A stretch of 8,621 nucleotides of DNA from Candidatus Poribacteria bacterium (GCA_009845505.1 VXZL01000074.1:1-8621); one strand, 5' to 3'; positions 1-6,242 are shown, counted from the first letter of the stretch. The notes: generated by a model from the letters alone, not told the origin. Made by a program: numbers and translations.

Positions 1-53
1 CTCCTTAAGGTTGCTATAACACCGACAAGTTCCTTGAATAACTCTTTTGACAT
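1..53 (-). CDS. Start of a gene running off the left edge (possibly MazG-like)
   Basis: Only the first 17 codons are inside the window. They read MSKELFKELVGVIATLR. The start is secure because a full Shine-Dalgarno sequence, AGGAGG (59-64), lies five bases before the ATG and begins directly after the stop codon of the upstream hydrolase gene. The gap between the two genes is 11 bases, so this is almost certainly the third gene of the same transcription unit. The pattern of an acidic/basic start followed by a hydrophobic stretch and LR resembles, from memory, the N-terminus of MazG-type nucleoside triphosphate pyrophosphohydrolases, which continue with a GCPWD motif. That part is outside the window, so the family is only a guess. 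That a gene starts here is well supported. Confidence 0.75.
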   Translation of the reverse strand, partial: MSKELFKELVGVIATLR

Positions 54-58
54 ATAAA

Positions 59-64
59 CCTCCT
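59..64 (-). promoter_or_regulatory. Perfect Shine-Dalgarno site AGGAGG of the left-edge gene
   Basis: On the minus strand the hydrolase stop codon TAA (65-67) is followed immediately by AGGAGG and then, after five bases, by ATG at 53. This is the strongest ribosome binding site in the window. Most other starts here have weak or absent sites, so the third gene may be translated more strongly than the two before it. Confidence 0.85.
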
Positions 65-1315
65 TTATTTTATTCCTGTTTTACTTTTCAATTCCTTCAC
101 ATGTTTCTCGACTTCTGAATAGCGTTCGGCTTCTGTGAAATAGGTGAGATAGAGCTTATACAGCTGCAAGGCGCGAGTATAGTTTTTCTGTATTTCTGCC
201 GCGCGTGCGCGTTCCTCTAAGGCATCTGCTTTCGCATTCAGCAGTTCATGAAGCACTTGCACTGCACGTTCTGCGAAGATACTCCGATTATATGTTTCGC
301 GAAGACTTTCTAACGCCTTAACCAATTCGGCGTAGGATTTCTTATCTGCCGTCTCTTTTATCAGGTCAAGTTGTGCCTCTGCTTCTGTAGCGAGCCGTTC
401 CGCTGCTTTTTTTGCTCGGCGGCACAGTGCTGTATCAGGCAAAATCTCCGCAATTTGGTCGTAAAGCGCGAAAGCCTCACCCCGCCTGTTCCCCCTTTCA
501 GCTGTTTGTGCTGCTGCGAATCCTGATTCCACCTGTTTTGCCGGTCCATGAGCGATCAGCCATTCTCGCATTCTTGTTTTCGCCAACCACGCTGCGGAGA
601 GTTTGTGCGTTTCATCTGCCCATGCCTCAAACGTCACATCGGCACCCCAATCTCGGTACAACTCTGAGGCACGTTTGGCGCGCGGATAATGCGGATCATC
701 GAGTGCTCCAACGCCAAAAAAGACGGGGTGTCCCTGAATCAGTTTTGGGGGCGGTGGATTGATATCCACATCGCGTCTGCCTGCACCAAGGACAAGCCTT
801 CCTGCTAACCGGTCTAACAATTGCTCGCCTAAAACTGTTGTTGAATACCCACCTTGGCTGTAGCCTCCCATAAAAATGTAGTCTGTAGCAATGTTCAACC
901 GTGTTGAGAGCAGTGTCAGCACTTCCTCAAAGAAGCGTATATCAGCGGCGGTTGCGTTAGGACTAAGCCCCTTATAGTAAGCGTCAGTCGCGTAGCTCAT
1001 ACCCACAACGATAAATTTTCGTCCTTTTGTTATCCTTTTGAACATCCATGTCGTTGCTTTTCCACCCCAGCCGTGATAATAAAAAATAATAGGAAAAGGA
1101 TGTTTGTCTGTATAATCGACGGGAACGTAAACCAGAAACGTCTTGTCAGTCTCTGGGGCTGTCATACGTACTTCCGTGCCGGGTAACAGTTCGGGTATAT
1201 CCGCAGCAAGATCACCACAGAACAAGAGCAGTAGAAGGGCACTGAAACACGTAATCCACGTGCCATAGTAACAACATGAATCGCTATTAGAATAGAGAGG
1301 GAGGCGTATTCTCAT
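65..1315 (-). CDS. Exported alpha/beta-hydrolase (PHB-depolymerase/esterase-like) with helical-repeat C-terminus
   Basis: The protein has 416 residues. A hydrophobic segment at about 21-38 after a short polar N-terminus looks like a signal peptide, with possible cleavage near Ala38. Residues 45-255 show an alpha/beta-hydrolase of the polyhydroxybutyrate-depolymerase/feruloyl-esterase kind. HG at 81-82 is a likely oxyanion motif, the nucleophile elbow is GYSQG with Ser153, Asp206 or Asp207 follows GAL, and His237 completes a plausible triad. These proteins hydrolyse ester bonds, but the substrate cannot be read from the sequence. Residues 262-416 are charged, helical and TPR-like (helices near 275-292, 327-360 and 366-410), which is not usual in simple esterases and may bind a partner. 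The start ATG overlaps the stop of the upstream gene as ATGA, so translation is probably coupled, with GGAACG upstream as a weak ribosome site. It could also be a catalytic relative with another ester or amide substrate. Confidence 0.8.
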   Translation of the reverse strand: MRIRLPLYSNSDSCCYYGTWITCFSALLLLLFCGDLAADIPELLPGTEVRMTAPETDKTFLVYVPVDYTDKHPFPIIFYYHGWGGKATTWMFKRITKGRKFIVVGMSYATDAYYKGLSPNATAADIRFFEEVLTLLSTRLNIATDYIFMGGYSQGGYSTTVLGEQLLDRLAGRLVLGAGRRDVDINPPPPKLIQGHPVFFGVGALDDPHYPRAKRASELYRDWGADVTFEAWADETHKLSAAWLAKTRMREWLIAHGPAKQVESGFAAAQTAERGNRRGEAFALYDQIAEILPDTALCRRAKKAAERLATEAEAQLDLIKETADKKSYAELVKALESLRETYNRSIFAERAVQVLHELLNAKADALEERARAAEIQKNYTRALQLYKLYLTYFTEAERYSEVEKHVKELKSKTGIK

Positions 1316-2013
1316 GCGTTCGTTCCATTTTCCTGCAGTGTTTCTAAGTGAATAATCAGTTGACCGAGTTGTAATCTCAGCAGTAGCGTATAGATTTGCA
1401 TTAGGAGTGTGACCTGTCCCTCAGTCGGCAAATCGCTGGCATGAATCACAGCGAGCAACCTATCGGCACGCTCGCGTACCTGCGCTGCTTTGTCCAAATC
1501 ATCTTCTGCCGTTTCTGGTGTGCTTTCTTTGATGAATTGCCAAATCCGATCTTGGATTTCGAGGGTATAATTCTTTGCCATTGCAGTACGCGCCCGTTTT
1601 GCAGCGTCCACCCAAATCGTGTTCGCCTTCCAATTGAGCATAAATGCTATGCTGTTGATGAGTACATCGCGCGGACTATCTTCGCCAGAAAGGAGTTCTT
1701 CAATGTTGGTAATCCCTTCCGCTTCTGCTGAGAAGGTTCGGACACGCGTATATTCCTTCAGATTTTTCAACATCAATTCGTTTTCAGCGATGAGATGCCA
1801 AAAATCCGCACTCGTCGAGAGCAGCACCTCCACACGATTGCAAACCGCACTCGGAATTTGTGCGCGGATACAGGAATAGTGGAGACTGTGGAGTTGACTC
1901 CGAAAGTCTTGCAAACTCTCAGTCGTTTGCATCGTTGATGCGTGGGCGATAGGCGGAAGGAGTTCTCCGCGAATCTGGTCTAACAGTGCAGGAATCGTAC
2001 GTTCAGCGTTCAT
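1312..2013 (-). CDS. Uncharacterised all-helical cytoplasmic protein
   Basis: From the ATG at 2013 the product has 233 residues and begins MNAERTIPALLDQIRGELLPP. I do not recognise the family. There is no signal peptide or convincing membrane segment, although the C-terminus, around LLMQIYTLLLRLQLGQLII, is strongly hydrophobic and amphipathic and could pack against a partner. Leucine-rich, charge-alternating stretches throughout suggest a helical bundle. The frame stays open to a TTG at 2052, but that codon abuts the hairpin-rich repeat region at 2053-2134, so I prefer the ATG; neither start has a good Shine-Dalgarno site. The gene ends inside the start of the hydrolase (4-base ATGA overlap). 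Such coupling often means the two products are made in matched amounts, and the TPR-like tail of the hydrolase would be a natural contact site, but that is inference. Confidence 0.72.
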   Translation of the reverse strand: MNAERTIPALLDQIRGELLPPIAHASTMQTTESLQDFRSQLHSLHYSCIRAQIPSAVCNRVEVLLSTSADFWHLIAENELMLKNLKEYTRVRTFSAEAEGITNIEELLSGEDSPRDVLINSIAFMLNWKANTIWVDAAKRARTAMAKNYTLEIQDRIWQFIKESTPETAEDDLDKAAQVRERADRLLAVIHASDLPTEGQVTLLMQIYTLLLRLQLGQLIIHLETLQENGTNA

Positions 2014-2052
2014 ATTTTTCGGTATTCTCTCAATCTGGAATTTTTTATCCAA

Positions 2053-2134
2053 CCCTACAGCAAGAAGTGTTTTTGCTTGGGTGTTTCCACCAGGATTTGG
2101 AAATCCCTCCTACAGAGGAACTGAATGACCCTAC
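2053..2134. repeat. Hairpin-dense intergenic stretch bounded by CCCTAC
   Basis: This 82-base stretch between divergent genes begins and ends with CCCTAC (2053-2058 and 2129-2134). It holds four small inverted repeats in a row: AGCAA/TTGCT (2059-2063 with 2073-2077), GGTG-TTTC-CACC (2080-2091), GGATTT-GG-AAATCC (2093-2106) and CCTC-CTACA-GAGG (2106-2118). The sequence CTCCTAC AG (2107-2115) is the exact reverse complement of CTGTAGGAG at 4490-4498. The arrangement resembles a REP-type or decayed miniature repeat. It would also lie in the 5' leader of the minus-strand gene at 2013 if that transcript starts upstream of it. Confidence 0.5.
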
Positions 2135-2169
2135 TTAATAGAGTAACAGGTTTTGCCTAAAAAGTCAAC

Positions 2170-2199
2170 TTGACAATCGGGCATGAGGTACGCTAAAAT
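2170..2199 (+). promoter_or_regulatory. Sigma-70-type promoter for the 2233-3767 operon
   Basis: A perfect -35 box TTGACA (2170-2175) is followed after 18 bases by TAAAAT (2194-2199), a five-of-six match to the -10 consensus. The start of transcription would be near 2206, giving a leader of about 27 bases with AAGGAA (2215-2220) as the ribosome site before ATG 2233. The -35 box is half of a small palindrome, GTCAA-C-TTGAC (2164-2174), whose other half gives TTGACT pointing the opposite way. Confidence 0.65.
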
Positions 2200-2232
2200 A
2201 CCGATAAGAAACACAAGGAACAGTGAACTACT

Positions 2233-2793
2233 ATGAAACTGCTTATCGCTGTAATCATCAGTATTGCTTTCTTTGGGACATTTATGAGTTCCGCTGACGA
2301 AAAAACCGAAACAAAACCGCCGAAAGTGGGGGACACTGCACCAGATTTCGTGCTCCAGGATATTGAGAAAAAGGAACATGGTCTGAAAAAACTTCAAGGC
2401 AAGATCGTTTTCCTCATGATGGGCAACCGGAAGATTCGGGAGGAAAGTAACAAATGGGCGGAGGCGTTCCAGAACGATTACCGAGAGAACGCACAGGTTA
2501 CCGCTTATCTCATTGCTGATATGCGGAGCGTCCCGAGGTTCATACCAAAAAGTTTTATCAGGGGACAACTGGAGAAAGATCCACCGCCTGTGAAACTCTT
2601 ACTGGATTGGAAAGGTGAAGTGCATAAGCGGTATCGGACGGAAGAAGAGAAACCGACGCTCTATCTGATCTCACAGGAAGGGACGATTGTATTCTATGAA
2701 AAAGCAGATTTCAAGCCCGAAATTTTCAACGAACTTAAAAAAGAAATTGATACACTTTTAACCAGAGCTGGAAATAAAAACGAAAGGAAATAA
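2233..2793 (+). CDS. Exported thioredoxin-fold protein without cysteines (YtfJ/peroxiredoxin-like)
   Basis: The product has 186 residues. Residues 1-21 form a typical signal peptide with likely cleavage after SSA, so it should act in the periplasm or outside the membrane. VGDTAPDF at 32-39 is the usual N-terminal motif of the AhpC/TSA and thioredoxin superfamily. QGKIVFLMM (55-63) corresponds to the strand before the active site, and EKPTLYLI (139-146) gives the cis-proline strand at Pro141. Where redox members carry CxxC or a peroxidatic Cys, this one reads GNRKIREE, and the whole protein has no cysteine. It therefore cannot do thiol chemistry. From memory it is most like YtfJ-type proteins, which share this cysteine-free form and have no firm function. 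The stop is two bases from the next start, so it is cotranscribed with the epimerase from the promoter at 2170-2199. The start is fixed by the signal peptide. Confidence 0.8.
   Translation: MKLLIAVIISIAFFGTFMSSADEKTETKPPKVGDTAPDFVLQDIEKKEHGLKKLQGKIVFLMMGNRKIREESNKWAEAFQNDYRENAQVTAYLIADMRSVPRFIPKSFIRGQLEKDPPPVKLLLDWKGEVHKRYRTEEEKPTLYLISQEGTIVFYEKADFKPEIFNELKKEIDTLLTRAGNKNERK
2785..2790 (+). promoter_or_regulatory. Ribosome binding site of the epimerase inside the preceding gene
   Basis: AGGAAA lies in the last codons of the thioredoxin-fold gene, five bases before the ATG at 2796. It supports that ATG as the true start and the two-base gene gap as a real operon junction. Confidence 0.7.
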
Positions 2794-2795
2794 TT

Positions 2796-3767
2796 ATGAA
2801 ATATCTCGTCACCGGTTGTGCTGGATTCATCGGGTGGAGGGTAACAGAACTTTTGCTTGCGGCGGGGCACACTGTTGTAGGGATTGATAATATAAATACC
2901 TCTTATGATACACAAGTAAAGCACTGGCGGCTTAAGCAACTCGAAGGTACTCCCAATTTTCATTTTCACCATTCTGACATCTGCGATCAGGACGCACTGC
3001 GGGCAATATTTGATGCGACGTATGATGCTATTATCAACCTTGCTGCACGCGCCGGTGTACGGCATTCTGTCGAAGATCCCTGGGTATATGTTGACACAAA
3101 TATAACCGGCACGCTGAATCTGCTGGAGTTGTGCCGCGAGTTTGAAGTCAAAAAATTTGTGCTGGCATCGACATCAAGTCTTTACGGATCGGATAACCCG
3201 CTTCCGTTTAGTGAGGAGACGAATACAGACGGACCCTTGTCTCCTTACGCCGCCTCCAAGAAGGGGGCTGAAGCGATCTGCCATAGTTATCACCATCTCT
3301 ACGGCATCGACATGACAATCTTCCGTTTTTTCACCGTCTATGGACCCGCTGGTAGACCCGATATGAGCGCATTTCGCTTTGTGCATTGGATTAGTGAGGA
3401 GAAACCGGTTATCGTTTATGGGGATGGTAAAGAATCCTCACGAGACTATACCTATCTTGATGATGTTGCAAAAGGTGTGATCGCAGGATTGAAACCGCTC
3501 AAATATGAAGTGATTAACCTCGGTTCGGATAGTCCTATTGTACTTATTGATACGATCCGACTGATCGAGGAACTCCTTGGTAAGAAAGCGAACCTCTCAC
3601 ATCAACCCTTTCACCCAGCAGATGCCCGCGCCACATGGGCGAACATCCGAAAAGCAGAGGAACTTTTGGGGTGGCGACCACAAGTCACTTTTCGAGAGGG
3701 TATTACTGCACTTGTCGAATGGTATCAGGCGAATCGAGAGTGGGCGAAGAACATCGCGACAGACTAA
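2796..3767 (+). CDS. NAD-dependent sugar-nucleotide epimerase, UDP-glucuronate 4-epimerase-like
   Basis: This is a 323-residue extended short-chain dehydrogenase. The Rossmann motif is TGCAGFIG (Gly7, Gly10, Gly13), with Asp31 at the end of the second strand for the NAD ribose and Asp61 near the adenine. The catalytic set is Ser/Thr in STSSLYG (125-131) and Tyr151/Lys155 in YAASK. The stretch NLAARAGVR (81-89) followed by YVDTNITGTLNLLE, and RFFTVYGPAGRPDM (177-190), are the signatures I associate with UDP-glucuronate 4-epimerases rather than GalE or RmlB. The expected reaction is UDP-glucuronate to UDP-galacturonate in the cytoplasm, feeding surface polysaccharide. No glycosyltransferase lies nearby to confirm this, so a UDP-glucose or UDP-GlcNAc epimerase remains possible. 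The stop TAA overlaps the stop of the gene on the other strand (3764-3767). The length is slightly below the usual 330-350 residues. Confidence 0.88.
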   Translation: MKYLVTGCAGFIGWRVTELLLAAGHTVVGIDNINTSYDTQVKHWRLKQLEGTPNFHFHHSDICDQDALRAIFDATYDAIINLAARAGVRHSVEDPWVYVDTNITGTLNLLELCREFEVKKFVLASTSSLYGSDNPLPFSEETNTDGPLSPYAASKKGAEAICHSYHHLYGIDMTIFRFFTVYGPAGRPDMSAFRFVHWISEEKPVIVYGDGKESSRDYTYLDDVAKGVIAGLKPLKYEVINLGSDSPIVLIDTIRLIEELLGKKANLSHQPFHPADARATWANIRKAEELLGWRPQVTFREGITALVEWYQANREWAKNIATD

Positions 3768-4357
3768 GCCGCTATTAAGAGCTTAACTGCCTTTTCCAAA
3801 GCACCTGCGTCTACTTTTATTTTTGCTATCTCTGCCTCGCGTTGCACATAATTCAGTGTATGTTCGGCACTCATCGGTGCTGCGATGTCCTGAACAATCT
3901 TATGGAGGCGTTTCACGTCAGCCTTCTTGATGCCGGTCTGTGCTTCTACGCGAGTGTGTAGCGCGGCGGGTGATTCTATCTTCTCAGCAGGGGTCTCGCG
4001 CTTGGAACGGGTGCGGCTGGTTTCGGACTTCGGACGCGCCGATGCGGTAGACTCCGTTTTCGAGCGACGAGTTCTTGGGCGAGAGGTCTTCTGTCTGGAA
4101 GACTGGATCTTCCCAGCCTCAAGTGATTTGATACCACACTCCTTACACACCTTTGCTGTGGCATCCGCTAAAGTCATTGTTACGATTAATTCACTGATCG
4201 CACCGCAAAGATCGCATTCAGAAAGGTCTTCAATACTCGTGAGGATCTCTGCGTGTATTACCAACATTTTTTCCTTATCGGTTTTCGTCTGCTTTTCCTT
4301 CTGACAGAGTGCTATCAGTTTCTGTGCTGCTTTCTCGATTGTTTCTAAATGTCCCAT
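3764..4357 (-). CDS. Small four-cysteine (zinc-knuckle-like) protein with highly basic linker
   Basis: From ATG 4357 the product has 197 residues. Residues 1-45 are helical and probably coiled. Cys48, Cys51, Cys71 and Cys74 form CX2C-X19-CX2C (CDLC and CKEC), a likely structural zinc site. Residues 84-125 are low-complexity Ser, Thr, Arg and Lys with many RS/RT and SK/TK steps, as in histone-H1-like tails. Residues 140-197 form a second helical domain containing ADVKRLHKIV. I do not recognise the family. The composition suggests a nucleic-acid-binding or chromatin-like protein, but that is inference. The frame is open to 4477, yet GGGGGA five bases before ATG 4357 marks that start, and the promoter at 4416-4444 would put the upstream ATG outside the transcript. 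It lies downstream of cimA on the same strand, 166 bases away, and converges on the epimerase with overlapping stops. Confidence 0.75.
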   Translation of the reverse strand: MGHLETIEKAAQKLIALCQKEKQTKTDKEKMLVIHAEILTSIEDLSECDLCGAISELIVTMTLADATAKVCKECGIKSLEAGKIQSSRQKTSRPRTRRSKTESTASARPKSETSRTRSKRETPAEKIESPAALHTRVEAQTGIKKADVKRLHKIVQDIAAPMSAEHTLNYVQREAEIAKIKVDAGALEKAVKLLIAA

Positions 4358-4415
4358 CTTTTCCCCCAACTGCGTAGGCGCGGTTTTGCGGCGTACTCGC
4401 CCAAATGCGACGTGC

Positions 4416-4444
4416 ATTCTAACCTTGCCAATCCGCACTGTCCA
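4416..4444 (-). promoter_or_regulatory. Promoter for the four-cysteine protein gene
   Basis: On the minus strand TGGACA (4439-4444) and TAGAAT (4416-4421) are separated by 17 bases, each a five-of-six match to the sigma-70 boxes. Transcription would start near 4409, leaving about 50 bases of leader. The -35 box lies inside the 11-base direct repeat at 4438-4448, so the neighbouring repeat unit may have supplied or altered this promoter. This also argues against the longer reading frame starting at 4477. Confidence 0.55.
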
Positions 4445-4526
4445 ATTAATTAATGCTGGTATCCACCTTAGAACCATCTACGAACGAGGCTGTAGGAGAA
4501 TGGAACGCCAGCATTCTGTCCAATTA
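4438..4526. repeat. Small inverted-repeat unit flanked by 11-base direct repeats (MITE-like)
   Basis: The sequence CTGTCCAATTA occurs at 4438-4448 and again at 4516-4526. Between the copies lie 67 bases that end in the inverted repeats AATGCTGG (4452-4459) and CCAGCATT (4508-4515). Inside are further pairing stretches, CCATCTAC near 4474 and GTAG/ATGG at 4492-4503. The layout resembles a miniature insertion with a target duplication, although 11 bases is long for a duplication and the left inverted repeat begins three bases in. The right-hand copy contains the cimA stop codon (4524-4526), and the left-hand copy contains the -35 box of the next gene. It may also fold at the end of the cimA transcript, but no T-run follows. 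Confidence 0.5.
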
Positions 4527-6110
4527 CTTCGCTTCCGATGAGGCGATAGCATTTTTATCCGTATACAGCTTATATTCAAAACTATCTATCAGGGCTTCAC
4601 AACTTGCAGAGATAATATTTTCTGAGACACCAACAGTTCTCCAACTCCGTTCTCCATCACTCGCTTCAATAAGCACTCGAACCTTGGAACCCGTCCCCGC
4701 TTTGGTATCCAATACTCGGACCTTATAATCTATCAGTCGAACTGTCTGCAAGGCAGGATAAAACTGTTCCAGTGCCTTTCGGAGTGCTGTGTCAAGTGCG
4801 TTAACGGGACCATCGCCATCAGCAGCGGTATGTGCCGTCAAACCGTCCGGCGTTGTGACCTTTACGGTTGATTCAGAGCGCATAGCGAAATCGCTGAACT
4901 GTTCAATAATCACGCGAAAACCGACAGGATCGAAAAAGGATTCATGTCCGTTAAATACCTTATGCGTCAGCAGCTCAAACGACGCTTCAGCGGCTTCATA
5001 CTGATAGCCTTCTTGTTCTGCTGCTTTCAGTCGCTTGAAGAGTTCCAGCACCTGTGGTGAATTTTTGTCGTAATCTGGGTACTCCTTCTCAATCTTTTTC
5101 ATGATCGTGCCGCGTCCTGCTTGATCAGATACGAGAATCCGTTGCGTATTGCCGACACTTTCCGGGACGATATGTTCATAAGTGAGGCGGTTTTTGCGGA
5201 TGGCATCTGTATGCAAGCCACCTTTGTGGGCAAAGGCGGAGCGACCCACATACGGCTGGCGTTCGTCGTGAGGGAGATTTGCTAATTCACTAATTAACCG
5301 CGAAACTTCTGTTAACCCTTGCAGCTGCGTATCGCTTATACATTCTATTCCGAGTTTGAGTTGGATTGTCGGAATAATAGAGGCGAGATTTGCATTTCCG
5401 CACCGTTCACCGTAGCCGTTGAATGTGCCTTGTACATGGGTTGCACCTGCTTGCACAGCCAGTACGGAGTTCGCTGCACCCATGCCAGCATCGTTGTGTG
5501 TATGAATACCAACCGGTAGCGACAACTCGGAGAGCACAGTTGCTACGCCTTCTTGAATTTCTAACGGCAGTCTACCGCCATTGGTATCACAGAGGACGAG
5601 GCAGCTCGCACCACCCATTGCAGCTGCGCGTAGGGTCTCTATGGCATACGCAGCGTCATCTGCGTAGCCATCAAAAAAGTGCTCCGCATCATAAATCACT
5701 TCGCGACCGTTCCCCACAAGGTAGCGGACGGAATTCTCAATCAATTCCAAGTTCTCCTCTGGTGTTACCCGCAGAACGTCGGTTGCATGGAGTCGCCAAC
5801 TTTTCCCAAAGATTGTGATAGTCCTTGCGCCGGTATCCAGTAGTGCAGATAGATTCGGATCGGTTTCGGGGGTATACGTAGGATAGTACGTGCTACCAAA
5901 CGGCACAATCGTCGCCGTTTCTAATGTCATATTTTTGGCGCGTCTGAAAAATTCTATGTCTTTTGGATTGGAACCCGGGTAGCCTCCTTCAATATAGCGG
6001 ATACCTAATTTATCGAGTGCTTCTATGATGATGAGTTTATCTTCAACAGAAAACGCGACGCCTTCTGCTTGGCTGCCATCCCTGAGTGTTGTATCGTAAA
6101 ATTCAACCAT
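4524..6110 (-). CDS. cimA: (R)-citramalate synthase (isopropylmalate synthase family)
   Basis: The product has 528 residues and condenses pyruvate with acetyl-CoA to citramalate, the first step of the threonine-independent route to isoleucine. The N-terminal TIM barrel carries YDTTLRDG (5-12, with Arg9 and Asp10), the metal ligands His203 and His205 in HTHND, and the GYGERCGN signature (232-239) following VQGT. A linker region with AHKGGLH (294-300) follows. Residues from about 397 form the LeuA-type allosteric domain, where isoleucine feedback would act. Length and domain order match the approximately 525-residue CimA type rather than LeuA. I place the start at ATG 6110 because family members begin only a few residues before YDTTLRDG. 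A TTG at 6161, with GAGGGG close upstream, would add 17 basic residues and cannot be excluded. The gene has its own strong promoter (6243-6271) and a 126-base leader. Confidence 0.93.
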   Translation of the reverse strand: MVEFYDTTLRDGSQAEGVAFSVEDKLIIIEALDKLGIRYIEGGYPGSNPKDIEFFRRAKNMTLETATIVPFGSTYYPTYTPETDPNLSALLDTGARTITIFGKSWRLHATDVLRVTPEENLELIENSVRYLVGNGREVIYDAEHFFDGYADDAAYAIETLRAAAMGGASCLVLCDTNGGRLPLEIQEGVATVLSELSLPVGIHTHNDAGMGAANSVLAVQAGATHVQGTFNGYGERCGNANLASIIPTIQLKLGIECISDTQLQGLTEVSRLISELANLPHDERQPYVGRSAFAHKGGLHTDAIRKNRLTYEHIVPESVGNTQRILVSDQAGRGTIMKKIEKEYPDYDKNSPQVLELFKRLKAAEQEGYQYEAAEASFELLTHKVFNGHESFFDPVGFRVIIEQFSDFAMRSESTVKVTTPDGLTAHTAADGDGPVNALDTALRKALEQFYPALQTVRLIDYKVRVLDTKAGTGSKVRVLIEASDGERSWRTVGVSENIISASCEALIDSFEYKLYTDKNAIASSEAK

Positions 6111-6236
6111 AATGCTTTTCACAATAAGTTTTGGCTTACGCTTTTGCGTATGGGCTTGCAAGCTTCCCCTCTATAACGCCAAAATTCGGTGTCTCCTTTT
6201 TGTGTGTTTCTGTCGTTTTGCCTGTCCAATTCGCCT
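6111..6236 (-). promoter_or_regulatory. Structured 5' leader of cimA
   Basis: The predicted transcript has about 126 bases before the cimA ATG. It can form an outer helix, GCCAAAA (6178-6184) with TTTTGGC (6129-6135). Inside it are a hairpin with a four-base loop (TACGC/GCGTA, 6137-6150) and the palindrome GCTTGCAAGC (6154-6163), giving a small multi-branched fold just before the start. Upstream is a strong but unexplained Shine-Dalgarno-like AAAAAGGAGA (6192-6201) with no ATG after it. I see no T-box motif and no run of Ile, Leu or Val codons, so a known attenuator class cannot be assigned. Confidence 0.4.
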
Positions 6237-6242
6237 ACTAAT

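Noticed and set aside
412..762. A 116-codon open frame on the plus strand inside the hydrolase gene
   Set aside because: It is a shadow frame opposite a gene with an intact catalytic triad. No promoter or ribosome site is visible.
2014..2052. A longer start (TTG at 2052) for the helical protein
   Set aside because: The TTG abuts the end of a repeat-like stretch, and the added residues are lysine-rich and unremarkable. ATG 2013 is simpler, although the evidence is not decisive.
2131..2568. A 145-codon open frame on the minus strand over the thioredoxin-fold gene start
   Set aside because: It covers a good plus-strand promoter and signal-peptide gene, has no ribosome site and shows no recognisable motif.
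4358..4477. A longer start (ATG 4477) for the four-cysteine protein
   Set aside because: A GGGGGA ribosome site directs ATG 4357, and the predicted promoter lies inside the extra 120 bases.
6111..6236. T-box or classical attenuator in the cimA leader
   Set aside because: No T-box core sequence, no branched-chain codon run and no hairpin followed by a T-run is present.
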